51,627 nucleotides of DNA. It comes from an uncultured Lachnospiraceae bacterium (GTDB lineage: Bacteria > Bacillota > Clostridia > Lachnospirales > Lachnospiraceae). How positions within the stretch are numbered: the first letter of the stretch is position 1; every line of letters begins with the position of its first letter. A program made the position numbers and the translations under genes. Shown one piece after another: positions 41,525-50,235 of this stretch. The notes below the pieces were generated by a model. It ran no database searches. It was not told the DNA's origin and saw only the letters and a program-made list of their open reading frames with translations. The DNA is taken from NCBI GenBank assembly GCA_947630085.1, contig CANRGP010000004.1, positions 1 through 51,627 of the forward strand, given 5' to 3'.

Positions 41525-43240
41525 CTATTCCACCGATATGAGATAATAATAGATCGGCTGTCCGCCGTAGTTGAGCTCTACTTCGCAGTCCGGGCAGAGC
41601 GCCTGCACTTCCTCCAGGAAGCTCTCGGCCGTCTCCTGAGCAATATCCTGCCCGTAATAGATGCTGACCAGTTCAGAATCCCCGTCCAGCATCTGGCGAA
41701 GGGCCTCCAGCGCTGTTTCCCTGACCTCCTTGCCCACAGACAGGATTCTGTGGTCGCCGAGGCCCATGATGTCACCCTCCTGGATCTCCTTGCCGTCGAT
41801 CTGGGTATGGCGCACCGCGTAGGTGACCTGCGCGGTCTTGACGCCCTTCATCTCCGCGACCATATTCTCGCAGTTCTCCTCCGCCGTCAGATCCGGGATG
41901 AAATTGATGATTGCGGAAATCCCCTGGGGTACCGTCTTGGACGGGATCACGACGATCTTTTTGTCCTTGACCAGATGAGCCGCCTGCTCTGCGGCCAGGA
42001 TTATGTTGCCGTTGTTGGGCAGAATAAAAATGGTGTCCGCGTTTACTTTATCAATGGCGTTCAGCATATCCTCCGTACTGGGATTCATGGTCTGTCCGCC
42101 CTCGATCAGGTAGTCCGTTCCGATCCCCTTAAAGATATCCGCGAATCCGTCTCCCATGGATACGGCAATGAATCCGTAGTCCTTCCTGGGCGCTTCCGCC
42201 TCCGGCTCACCGTTTTCGGATGTCCCGGATCCCGCGGCCGGATCCTTCTGTTCCGCCTCCGCCCGCTCTGCGTCCCGGATCAGCCTCTCATGATGCTCTT
42301 CCCGCATATTGTCGATCTTAATCCGGGAAAGCGAGCCGTAAGTGAGAGCCTTCTGGATCACAAGTCCGGGATCGTTCGTATGGACGTGGACCTTGACCAC
42401 GTCGTCGTCGGATACCAGCACGATGGAATCCCCCAGGGATTCCAGATATGCCTTGAACTCCGCCTCGTCGCCGGCCGTATATTTTTTCTCCGGGTTCACG
42501 ATGAACTCGGTGCAGTACCCGAACCGGATATCCGCCGTGTCGATGCCGGCCGTATCCACGCGGGTCCCGTCGGCGCCGGAGACGTGCTGCTGCGTCTGTG
42601 CCTCCTCGGAGAACTCGATTCCCTGTCCCTGAAGCCCCTTTAAGGCGCCCTTCATGACTTCCATCAGTCCCTGGCCGCCGGAATCCACCACGCCCGCCTG
42701 TTTCAGAATCGGAAGCAGCTCCGGCGTCCTGCTCAGGACCTCGTCTCCGTATGCAATGACCTGCTCCATGAAGGACACGATGTCCTCCGTGTCCGGAGCA
42801 AGCTCCGCGGCCTTATCCGCCATTCCCCTGGCCACCGTAAGGATCGTTCCCTCCTTCGGCTTCATAACGGCCTTGTAGGCCGTTTCCTTGGCCCGGGTAA
42901 AAGCCTTCGCCAGCGTCTCAGTCGTAATGACATCCACGGTCCGGATCTCCTTGGTAAAGCCCCGGAACAGCTGTGAGAGGATCACGCCGGAATTTCCTCT
43001 GGCGCCCCGTAATGAGCCGGAAGAAATGGCCTTGGCCAGTGTCTCCATGGTGGGATGCTCCATCGCCGCCACATCTCCCGCCGCCGACATAATGGTCATC
43101 GTCATGTTCGTTCCCGTGTCTCCGTCCGGAACGGGGAAGACATTCAGCTCATTGATCCATTCTTTTTTTGATTCCAGTTCTTTTGCTCCCGCAAGGAATG
43201 CCTGCCTCAGCATACCCGCATCCATCGTATTGATCGCCAC
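41525..43240 (-). CDS. fakA: fatty acid kinase catalytic subunit FakA (DAK2/DhaL domain)
   Basis: A 571-residue YloV/FakA-type kinase that phosphorylates fatty acids held by a FakB (DegV) carrier; the acyl phosphate feeds PlsX/PlsY. The N-terminal DhaL domain has NVFPVPDGDTGTNMTMT, with the Asp residues that bind Mg-ATP, and SGSLRGARGNSGVILSQ. A middle domain (ending about residue 320) and the C-terminal DegV-like part (IFILPNNGNIILAAEQAA) follow. A negatively charged insert lies near residue 340. The start is GTG (43240) with GGAGG in front, 14 bases after asp23. No fakB is in the window. Confidence 0.93.
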   Translation of the reverse strand: MAINTMDAGMLRQAFLAGAKELESKKEWINELNVFPVPDGDTGTNMTMTIMSAAGDVAAMEHPTMETLAKAISSGSLRGARGNSGVILSQLFRGFTKEIRTVDVITTETLAKAFTRAKETAYKAVMKPKEGTILTVARGMADKAAELAPDTEDIVSFMEQVIAYGDEVLSRTPELLPILKQAGVVDSGGQGLMEVMKGALKGLQGQGIEFSEEAQTQQHVSGADGTRVDTAGIDTADIRFGYCTEFIVNPEKKYTAGDEAEFKAYLESLGDSIVLVSDDDVVKVHVHTNDPGLVIQKALTYGSLSRIKIDNMREEHHERLIRDAERAEAEQKDPAAGSGTSENGEPEAEAPRKDYGFIAVSMGDGFADIFKGIGTDYLIEGGQTMNPSTEDMLNAIDKVNADTIFILPNNGNIILAAEQAAHLVKDKKIVVIPSKTVPQGISAIINFIPDLTAEENCENMVAEMKGVKTAQVTYAVRHTQIDGKEIQEGDIMGLGDHRILSVGKEVRETALEALRQMLDGDSELVSIYYGQDIAQETAESFLEEVQALCPDCEVELNYGGQPIYYYLISVE

Positions 43241-43254
43241 CGGTTACTTCCTCC

Positions 43255-43614
43255 TTAATCAATCACTCTTACGCCTTCGACAAAGATATTGATCCTGTCA
43301 ACGGTCATTCCCGTGAATTCCTCGACTTTATATTTCACGTTCTCGATCAGATTGTCCGCCACGGCGGAAATGCTGACTCCGTAAGATACGATCACATGAA
43401 AATCCAGGGTGATGTGATTGTTGTCTTTCATCTCCAAATTGATTCCGTGCGTCAGACTCTCCCGCTTCAAGAGCTTTACAAGGCCATCCTTTACGCTGAT
43501 GCCGGCCATGCCTACGATCCCAAAGCACTCGACGGCTGTCAGTCCCGCATATTTGGCGATGACTTCGGGATTGATCTGGATCTCGCCCAATTTATTGCTG
43601 ATTCGTCCCTTCAT
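43255..43614 (-). CDS. Asp23/Gls24-family protein (YloU-like)
   Basis: A 119-residue Asp23/Gls24 protein, commonly found directly ahead of yloV/fakA. It begins MKGRISNKLGEIQINPEVIAKYAGLTAVECFGIVGM in two segments. It has the family strand HITLDFHVIVSYGVSISAVADNL and ends IFVEGVRVID. These proteins are associated with envelope stress and the membrane, but their biochemical role is not known. The start is set by GGGAGG; 30 codons further upstream are open but unlike the family. Confidence 0.92.
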   Translation of the reverse strand: MKGRISNKLGEIQINPEVIAKYAGLTAVECFGIVGMAGISVKDGLVKLLKRESLTHGINLEMKDNNHITLDFHVIVSYGVSISAVADNLIENVKYKVEEFTGMTVDRINIFVEGVRVID

Positions 43615-43692
43615 TGCGCAACCTCCCTTATCCGTATTCTCTCTGTAAAGTATCTCCATGTTTTTCAAGTCTAACATTCGCATACACTGGTA

Positions 43693-43721
43693 AGTATAGC
43701 ACATTCCAAATCCGGTGTCTA
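43693..43721 (-). promoter_or_regulatory. sigma-A promoter of asp23-fakA
   Basis: Minus-strand TAGACA (43721-43716), 17-base spacer, TATACT (43698-43693), about 80 bases ahead of the start codon. Confidence 0.62.
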
Positions 43722-43764
43722 TCTGAACTTATTCACAAATTTTGCGCAGAAATATAAATTATGC

Positions 43765-43793
43765 TTGCAAAATCCGCTCTCTTCTGGTAAGAT
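43765..43793 (+). promoter_or_regulatory. sigma-A promoter of rpmB
   Basis: TTGCAA (43765-43770), 17-base spacer, TAAGAT (43788-43793), about 55 bases before the rpmB start and diverging from the asp23 promoter. Confidence 0.65.
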
Positions 43794-43847
43794 ACATTTG
43801 TTATGGATTCCTGAAGAGAATCGAATCGGTTTTAAGGAGGTGCAATC

Positions 43848-44033
43848 ATGGCAAAATGTGCGATCTGCGAGAGAGCCGTTCACTTTGGTAATGCGGTCAG
43901 CCATTCACATAGAAGATCCAACAAGATGTGGAGAGCTAATGTCAAATCCGTTCGCGTGAAAGTGAACGGAGGTACCAAAAAGATGTACGTTTGTACTTCT
44001 TGTCTGCGTTCCGGGCTGGTTGAGCGGGCATAA
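43848..44033 (+). CDS. rpmB: 50S ribosomal protein L28
   Basis: A 61-residue large-subunit protein, MAKCAICERAVHFGNAVSHSH then RRSNKMWRANVKSVRV. Four cysteines (CAIC and CTSC) form a zinc ribbon, the zinc-binding form of L28. RBS AAGGAGG precedes it. It is monocistronic, with promoter and terminator. Head-to-head placement with asp23-fakA-recG is a common Firmicutes arrangement. Confidence 0.98.
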   Translation: MAKCAICERAVHFGNAVSHSHRRSNKMWRANVKSVRVKVNGGTKKMYVCTSCLRSGLVERA

Positions 44034-44062
44034 TCCGGACAATACGGTTTGAGAGAAAAAAG

Positions 44063-44099
44063 ACGGATGACGGGAAAATCTTCCCGCCATCCGTTTTTT
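44063..44099 (+). terminator. rho-independent terminator after rpmB
   Basis: Stem ACGGATG-CGGG/CCCG-CATCCGT with one mismatch and an 8-base loop, followed by TTTTTT (44094-44099). The opposite strand also shows a T-rich tail, so it could work both ways for the converging 5'-nucleotidase transcript. Confidence 0.85.
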
Positions 44100-44164
44100 C
44101 TGTCCTGCTTTCCGCCGCGGCCCGCTCCGGAGGATCCGGGCGGCCGCGGCATCAAAGAACCGAA

Positions 44165-46219
44165 TCAGTCCCACAGCCCCGGCGTCTCCGGATCCACGGT
44201 GAAATACAGATGATAATATCCGTCCGCGGTGGTGACTATACCCGAGCCGGAATAATTGTTCGTATAAACCGGCACCGCGTCGACCGATTCGGCAAGATAA
44301 TATGTATGGGCTCCCTTTGATACGGTAAGGTGCAGGCCGTCCTCTTCACAGATCACCTCTACCGGAGGCTCATTGTCCGTCACGACCTCAAATTTCGCTC
44401 CGGAAAAATCATACTCACTGCCGTCGGGCGTCCGGATGGGAATGACCACATCGTAGGTCTCGGGAGACGTATCGTTCCAGATCATGATCCTTCCTTCCGG
44501 TCTGTCGATGGTGAGGGTGTCCGCTCCGTCGTTCGTCAGGTGCAGGATGTAATCCATGACGATAGCGTCCTCTCCTCCCAGCTCCCCGAATTTCATGGAG
44601 GAATTGAACCCGTCGAAGGTCGTTACGTAGTTGTTGGTGACGACCAGGAGGTCCGTCTCGCTGTCGTCCCGGGAAAGCTCCGTTCCGTCCTCAAGGGTCA
44701 CGGAAACAACCTTGCTTCCGGCTTCGCCGGCCGGATCATACGTGTAAGTGATCCCCGACACCTGCAGAAAGCTTCCGGACGGCTTTTCCCGGATCAGAAG
44801 CCCTGTTTCATCCTGTCCGCTCATGGACAGGCCAAGCTCCAGCGCGGTGTAGATCTGGGAAGGATACACCCGGATCACATCCACGGTATTGCCGTGGTTG
44901 AAGGCATTCAGGATATCGCCCCTTGTGACGATGCCGTAGGGAAGGGTGGCGCTGATCCCGCCGCCGTTCTCCACGCCGATCACCGGGAGCGGCAGATCGT
45001 TGTTTTCGGCAAATATCTGGCCGTAATACCGGAACGCGTCTGCTACCAGGTCGCCCATAGTGGTTTCCACGATCCTCGGTTCGGCATAATCATAATAAAT
45101 ATAGCCTCCCCAGACAGGCGCGCCCGTGCGGGCAACCTCTTCCGCCAGGACCGGATCGATTTCCAGTATGCAGCTGTCATAAGCCGCGGCAGCCGCAGCC
45201 TTCGCTGCCTCGCCCGCTTCATTCAGGGCAAAAGCGGCCGCCGTTTCATAATCCCACACATCTCCTTCCGCCTTAAAGGTCCCGTCGCCGTTGAAAGAAA
45301 TGGCGACGACGCCAAGAGCGGTGTTGCGCGTACCGGCCTGGATGATCGGGACCCCGTCGCAGACCGTATTCTCCACCGTATGGCTGTGGCCGTCTATGAC
45401 GGCGGCAATTTTCGCGAGGTCTTCCGGATCAAGACCTTCCAGAAGCTGCTGCGACGTGACATCTGTTGCGAGAGGATTATCGCCGAGATGGGCAAGAAGG
45501 ACGATCGCGTCCACACTGTCCGAGATCTGTTCGATCTCCGCCCTGGCAATTTCGATCTCATTTTCAAATGTAATGCCCTTCAGCTTCTCGGGGTTTGTCG
45601 ATACGGAAGTGGAGGCCGTGGTGATGCCGATGACCCCGATCCGGTATCCCGCCGTCTCGATAACGGTATGGCTGTCCAAAAGCGGCTCCCCGTCCTTTAA
45701 CGTGTTGGCAGAAAGGATCGGGAAAGCGGCATTGGCGGCATTGGCGAGAAGCACGTCGGCCCCGTAGTCAAATTCATGGTTTCCCGCGGCCATAGCCTGA
45801 TATCCCGCGGCATTCATCACCTCGATCACATGGGCGCCGGTGTCGACAGTCGCAAAGCTGGCGCCCTGCGTGGCGTCCCCGGCATCCAGAAGAACGGAGT
45901 TCTCGGTGGAAGCGGCTATGCCGGCCACCATGGGCAGTCCGATCACCCCGTCGTCAGGGCTCTCTTCCACAACTCCATGGATATCGTTGGTCGAGTAGAT
46001 GGTTACGAGCGCGGGTTCGCGCTCCCCCGCTTCCTCCTGCTGCGCGGTTTCTGCTGCGCTTGCGGATCCCGCCTCCGCAGCCGCCGCGGATTCCGCGGCG
46101 GGCTGTGAGGATTCTCCCCCGGACTCCGGGGATGCCGTCCTCCTGCCGCAGGCGCCCAGGCCGGCCGTCATGGCCAGGCACAAAAGAACCGCCGTTATTC
46201 TGCACAATTTTCTTTTCAA
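44165..46219 (-). CDS. lipoprotein 5'-nucleotidase/2',3'-cyclic phosphodiesterase-type phosphoesterase
   Basis: A 684-residue extracellular, lipid-anchored nucleotidase. I start it at TTG (46219) behind GGAGGAG, giving LKRKLCRITAVLLCLAMT and a lipobox LGAC. A low-complexity Ala/Glu/Ser linker (residues 25-70) follows. The metallophosphoesterase domain has STNDIHG, GDATQG, GNHEFDYG, LLAHLGDN and GHSHT. The 5_nucleotid_C domain has VENGGGISATLPYG and GDILNAFNHGNTV. A beta-rich tail of about 130 residues is extra. The family (UshA, CpdB, YfkN) releases phosphate and nucleosides from external nucleotides. A monocistronic unit, with two near-identical boxes upstream. Confidence 0.88.
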   Translation of the reverse strand: MKRKLCRITAVLLCLAMTAGLGACGRRTASPESGGESSQPAAESAAAAEAGSASAAETAQQEEAGEREPALVTIYSTNDIHGVVEESPDDGVIGLPMVAGIAASTENSVLLDAGDATQGASFATVDTGAHVIEVMNAAGYQAMAAGNHEFDYGADVLLANAANAAFPILSANTLKDGEPLLDSHTVIETAGYRIGVIGITTASTSVSTNPEKLKGITFENEIEIARAEIEQISDSVDAIVLLAHLGDNPLATDVTSQQLLEGLDPEDLAKIAAVIDGHSHTVENTVCDGVPIIQAGTRNTALGVVAISFNGDGTFKAEGDVWDYETAAAFALNEAGEAAKAAAAAAYDSCILEIDPVLAEEVARTGAPVWGGYIYYDYAEPRIVETTMGDLVADAFRYYGQIFAENNDLPLPVIGVENGGGISATLPYGIVTRGDILNAFNHGNTVDVIRVYPSQIYTALELGLSMSGQDETGLLIREKPSGSFLQVSGITYTYDPAGEAGSKVVSVTLEDGTELSRDDSETDLLVVTNNYVTTFDGFNSSMKFGELGGEDAIVMDYILHLTNDGADTLTIDRPEGRIMIWNDTSPETYDVVIPIRTPDGSEYDFSGAKFEVVTDNEPPVEVICEEDGLHLTVSKGAHTYYLAESVDAVPVYTNNYSGSGIVTTADGYYHLYFTVDPETPGLWD

Positions 46220-46332
46220 GATAGTCTCCTCCTTTTCGCGGATCATTTCAGCCGGGATCATATTCCATACGGCCTTCTCCGCCTGTTGCTTCCCTAACAT
46301 TTTATCATCTATTTGAACATCCGGAATGACCG

Positions 46333-46365
46333 TTTATGTAATCTAACCGTGCAATTTACGTAATC
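46333..46365 (-). promoter_or_regulatory. paired GATTACrTAAA boxes upstream of the nucleotidase
   Basis: On the minus strand GATTACGTAAA (46365-46355) and GATTACATAAA (46343-46333) are repeated 22 bases apart, two turns of the helix. The first contains the palindrome TTACGTAA. About 115 bases before the TTG start; could be an operator for a regulator of the phosphoesterase. Confidence 0.5.
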
Positions 46366-46380
46366 CGCGCCTTTCAGAAC

Positions 46381-46423
46381 GGACTGCCCGCAGAGCCATC
46401 GACCATGGTTCCGCGGGCAGTCC
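46381..46423 (-). terminator. long nested hairpin after uxaC
   Basis: Outer 11-bp stem GGACTGCCCGC/GCGGGCAGTCC with an inner CCAT/ATGG stem, 42 bases after the uxaC stop. No T run follows (TTCTGAAAGG), so it may be a terminator of unusual type or a 3'-end stabiliser. Confidence 0.55.
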
Positions 46424-46465
46424 GCAGCATTTTCGATATTAAAATACAGAAAAAACGTGCAGATA

Positions 46466-47881
46466 TTACCGTTTCTGCAGATCGAACCCAAAATACCTCA
46501 CGGCATTGTTGTAAGAGATTCCCTTGACGATCTTCTCCAGCACCTCATAATCTGCCGGATATTCCCCGTTCTCCACCCAGCCGCCGATCAGTTCGCACAG
46601 GATGCGGCGGAAATATTCATGCCTGGTATAGGACAGGAAGCTTCTGGAATCCGTCAGCATACCGATAAAGTTTCCGAGAAGTCCGAGGTTCGCCAGCGAC
46701 GTCATCTGGTCAAGCATACCGGTCTTGTTGTCGTTGAACCACCAGGCGCTTCCCTGCTGGACCTTGCCGACACAGGACGAATCCTGGAAGCAGCCGATGA
46801 TCGTACCGATCGCCGCGTTGTCTATTGGGTTCAGGGAATACAGGATCGTTCTGGGCAGCTCGTCCGTTCCGGCCAGCGCGTTCAGATAATCGGCCGTTTC
46901 CGACGCCGGAGCCATACTGGCAATGCTGTCGATCCCCGCGTCCGGGCCAAGCCTGCGGAATATGCTTTCATTATTGTCGCGCTTTACACCGTAGTGGAGC
47001 TGCATCACCCATCCTCTCCTGTGATAGGCCCTGCCCATAGCGACCATGAAAGCGGTCTTGAATATATGCTCCTCATGTTTCGTAACCGTTTCTCCCGCCA
47101 GGCGTTTCGCAAAGACCGCCTCGACCGCCTTCTCCGGGGCGGGATCGTACATCACATATTCCAGCCCATGGTCGGATACGCGGCAGCCGTTGGCCGCGAA
47201 ATGATCCATCCGCCTGTCAAGGGCCTCCAGCAGGGAGGCAAAGCTGTTCACCCTGACGCCGCTCGCCTCGCTCAGGCGCTCCAGATAATCCGGATAATCC
47301 GGTTTTTCCAGGTTCATCGCCCGGTCGGGACGCCACGCCGGCAGCACCTGCACGTCGAACGTATCGTCCTCTGCGATCTTCTTATGCCACTCCAGCGAAT
47401 CCGCAGGATCGTCGGTGGTGCACACCAGCGTCACATTCGACATCCGGATCAGGCTGCGGGCGCTGTGGTCCGGCCTCGCCAGCTGCTCATTGCACAGGTT
47501 CCATACCTCTTCCGCCGTCCTGCTGTTCAGGCAGCCTTCGTAGCCGAAATATTTTTTCAGCTCCAGGTGGCTCCAGTGGTACAGCGGATTCCCGATGGCC
47601 ATCTCCAGCGTCTCCGCCCATTTCTGAAACTTCTCCCGGTCAGGAGCGTCGCCGGTGATGAATCGCTCCTCCACGCCGTTCGAGCGCATCTGACGCCATT
47701 TGTAATGGTCCGCGCCCAGCCATACCTGCGTGATGTTCCCGAATCTGCGGTCCTCGTATATCTCCCTGGGATCGATATGGCAGTGGTAATCCAGGATCGG
47801 CATCTTTTCGGCATATTCGTGATAGAGCTTCTTCGCCGTCTCCGTAGACAGAAGAAAATCCTTATCCATAAATGCTTTCAT
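46466..47881 (-). CDS. uxaC: uronate isomerase
   Basis: Isomerises D-glucuronate to D-fructuronate (and D-galacturonate to D-tagaturonate) in hexuronate catabolism. The 471-residue amidohydrolase-fold enzyme starts MKAFMDKDFLLSTETAKKLYHEYA. It has the metal-binding DYHCHIDPREIYEDRRF, the LVCTTDDPADSLEWH strand and, near the end, TDSRSFLSYTRHEYFRRILC. ATG at 47881 fits the spacing to AAGGGGG; ATG at 47887 is too close. It lies 17 bases behind the GH3 gene, in a GH2-GH3-uxaC operon. Confidence 0.96.
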   Translation of the reverse strand: MKAFMDKDFLLSTETAKKLYHEYAEKMPILDYHCHIDPREIYEDRRFGNITQVWLGADHYKWRQMRSNGVEERFITGDAPDREKFQKWAETLEMAIGNPLYHWSHLELKKYFGYEGCLNSRTAEEVWNLCNEQLARPDHSARSLIRMSNVTLVCTTDDPADSLEWHKKIAEDDTFDVQVLPAWRPDRAMNLEKPDYPDYLERLSEASGVRVNSFASLLEALDRRMDHFAANGCRVSDHGLEYVMYDPAPEKAVEAVFAKRLAGETVTKHEEHIFKTAFMVAMGRAYHRRGWVMQLHYGVKRDNNESIFRRLGPDAGIDSIASMAPASETADYLNALAGTDELPRTILYSLNPIDNAAIGTIIGCFQDSSCVGKVQQGSAWWFNDNKTGMLDQMTSLANLGLLGNFIGMLTDSRSFLSYTRHEYFRRILCELIGGWVENGEYPADYEVLEKIVKGISYNNAVRYFGFDLQKR

Positions 47882-47898
47882 TTTCATTCCCCCTTCCG

Positions 47899-50160
47899 TT
47901 ACACTCCGTACTGCAGCCCGAAATCCAGTTCATAATAATTTCCCGCCGTATCGCGATAGGCATAGGCCCTGCCGTTCTCATCCTTCATGGAATCCGGAAG
48001 ATACCGGTCCTTGTCGTATCCCGGCACATCGTTGGGACTTATGCAGACACCGTCCGCATCCACCCGGAGCACTTCATCTCCCCGCGGGAGCGTGAACGGC
48101 AGCCGTCCCGTCGGCGCAAAGCGTCCGAATACCACATCCAGCGTCGCCGAGGGATATGTGTCGTAGCCCGCCAGCAGAGCGTCCGCGCAGGGCTCCACAT
48201 TTCCCAGCTCCCACGCCAGGGTAAAGTTCACATTCATGATCACCTTTCCCCCGTGTCCGCGCACCGCCTCCGCGATCTCCGGGATCCGCCCCGCTCCGGA
48301 AAGAGTCGTCTCCAGATGCGTCTGCGCCGTGGGTTTTCCCTCCTGATCTACATTGCACACAGGTTTTCCGTCGCAGATATCCAGCTCCAGGTACCCGGGC
48401 GTAGCGCTGAAATACTCGCCGGACGACGGAAAAATCATGAGGAGCGCATAATCCGCCTCCGACGGCTCCTCTGTAAGCGCGGCTCCGGCCATAAGCCCTT
48501 TCAGCTGTCCGGTCAGGACGCCGGCCGTCTGCCGGTTTTTATGAAATGCCTCCACATATATCTTTTTCCCGTTCAGCTTCTCCTCGGTAAGAGGCAGCGT
48601 CCCGTCGTTTTTCAGAAGCGTAACACTCTTTCTGTGGGCATCCATAGCGTGCTGCCAGTCTTCCCGGCAGGCAACCGCCTCCGCCGCCTTCACCGGATCC
48701 CGGTACGGATCGTCGAACATTCCCAGTTCAAACATCTCGGTCAGCGTACGGGACACCGCCCGGTCAAGCGCCTCGTCGGTCAGCACAAGGTCTTCCTTCC
48801 GAAAGCCGTCGGGTACCGGATGCGTCTCGTAATAACCGTCCCTGCCCCGCCTGTATGCCTCGCGGCCGTATTCGTTATCGAAGAGTCCGCTGATCAGGTC
48901 AACGCCCGCATGGTTTACTGCGAATCCGATCCTCTCCGGTTTATCAAGCATCTCCACGCCCCAGCTCATGTTGTGGACGATACCCGTGTCGGAATTGACA
49001 TAGCCCTTAAATCCCATCTGTCCGCGGAGCAGTCCGTCGATAAACGGCCTGTTGTAGGCAAAGCCGAAGGGCTGCATTTCCATCATCCCGCCGTCGCCGT
49101 CTGTCTGCGGCGCGCTCTTCTCCCCGGACGGCTTAGCATAATACGGCATGATCGACGACACATTGCACTCCACTGCCGTCCGGAATGCCGGAAGATGGTA
49201 TTTCCGGAGGCTCCCCTCCGTCCGGTACACGTTCCACTGTCCCATGGCGTAATGGGGATCGAATCCGTTTTCGCGGGCTCCGCCGCCCGGGAAATGCTTT
49301 ATGGTCATGGCGACGCCATCCTTCGTGACTCCGTCCGGGCTTCCCTGGATCCGGGGGATGATATGCCCGCAGATCTCGCAGATCAGGTCCGGGTCCTCGC
49401 CGAAGGTCCCGAAGCTGCGCTGCCACCTGGGATCCGACATTACGTCCGCCATATACATATATCCCTTGCGCAGGCCCGTTCCGTTCCAGGAGCGGCGCAC
49501 CGCATCCGCAAACCGGTCGGCGACTTCGATCCCGCTTCCCCGGACTGCCGCCGCGATCCCCAGCGTCCCCGGCCAGGAAGCGAACACGCCGGCCGCGTCA
49601 TTCATGCCGAATACCACTTCCCCGTTCTCATTGCGGGAATTTGACGCCGCGAGCACCGGCACAAAATGCTCACATTCCTCCGCCACTGCCTGAAGCTGGT
49701 TCAGAAAATCCGCGAGATCCTCCGGCGTCGGATTCGCCCGCAGGATCAGATGGCGCGCGAACCACTCCTTCAGGAGCACCGATGTCCCGGGCAGATGCTG
49801 CTCCCCGAATATGGTCCTCCCCCTGAATTCTCCTTCATCCAGCGTCCCGGACTCATCCAGCAGGATATCGCCCGGGCCGTCGGGATCCGACGGATTCCCC
49901 TGCGCCGGGTATTTTCCCATGTGCCAGTCGGAGATAAAAAGCTGTCCGATCTTTTCCTCTACGGTAAGGCGCCTGACATAGGCCGCCGCTCTCTCCCCCG
50001 CAGGCAAACGCCAGTCATTGACCGGCGAAACCTCTCCCGTGCCGTCAATGTCTTTAAAATACAGGCCGTCCCGCTGGATCACGCGCCTGCTGACCACGGA
50101 AACCGTCGCTCCCTGAGGGTTGCGGTAATAGCGGATGTTGTCGCTTGCTTTCTTTGCCAT
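47899..50160 (-). CDS. glycoside hydrolase family 3 (beta-glucosidase/xylosidase-like)
   Basis: A 753-residue cytosolic GH3 enzyme without signal peptide. The N-terminal barrel has EKIGQLFISD, the region MKGYMYMADVMSDPRWQRSFGTFGEDP read as LRKGYMYMADVMSDPRWQ and its continuation, and KHFPGGGARENGFDPHY. The nucleophile Asp is in KGYVNSDTGIV (about residue 388). The second alpha/beta domain carries HRKSVTLLKNDGTLPL and ALLAGYDTYPSATLDVVFGRFAPTGRLPF in part. No fibronectin-III tail is present. Linkage cannot be decided; between GH2 and uxaC it probably removes a sugar from a uronate-bearing glycoside. Confidence 0.88.
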   Translation of the reverse strand: MAKKASDNIRYYRNPQGATVSVVSRRVIQRDGLYFKDIDGTGEVSPVNDWRLPAGERAAAYVRRLTVEEKIGQLFISDWHMGKYPAQGNPSDPDGPGDILLDESGTLDEGEFRGRTIFGEQHLPGTSVLLKEWFARHLILRANPTPEDLADFLNQLQAVAEECEHFVPVLAASNSRNENGEVVFGMNDAAGVFASWPGTLGIAAAVRGSGIEVADRFADAVRRSWNGTGLRKGYMYMADVMSDPRWQRSFGTFGEDPDLICEICGHIIPRIQGSPDGVTKDGVAMTIKHFPGGGARENGFDPHYAMGQWNVYRTEGSLRKYHLPAFRTAVECNVSSIMPYYAKPSGEKSAPQTDGDGGMMEMQPFGFAYNRPFIDGLLRGQMGFKGYVNSDTGIVHNMSWGVEMLDKPERIGFAVNHAGVDLISGLFDNEYGREAYRRGRDGYYETHPVPDGFRKEDLVLTDEALDRAVSRTLTEMFELGMFDDPYRDPVKAAEAVACREDWQHAMDAHRKSVTLLKNDGTLPLTEEKLNGKKIYVEAFHKNRQTAGVLTGQLKGLMAGAALTEEPSEADYALLMIFPSSGEYFSATPGYLELDICDGKPVCNVDQEGKPTAQTHLETTLSGAGRIPEIAEAVRGHGGKVIMNVNFTLAWELGNVEPCADALLAGYDTYPSATLDVVFGRFAPTGRLPFTLPRGDEVLRVDADGVCISPNDVPGYDKDRYLPDSMKDENGRAYAYRDTAGNYYELDFGLQYGV

Positions 50161-50189
50161 ACGGTTTTCGCCTCCACTTCTTTACTCCG

Positions 50190-50219
50190 CCGCCGGCCGG
50201 AAAGCACACCGGCCGGCGG
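50190..50219 (-). other. GC-rich intercistronic hairpin between GH2 and GH3
   Basis: Perfect 11-bp stem of CCGCCGGCCGG/CCGGCCGGCGG with an 8-base loop in the 75-base gap. No T run on the minus strand (CGGAGTAAAG follows), so more likely an RNA stabiliser or processing element that sets GH2:GH3 ratios than a terminator. Confidence 0.6.
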
Positions 50220-50235
50220 TCTTATTCACATTTTG

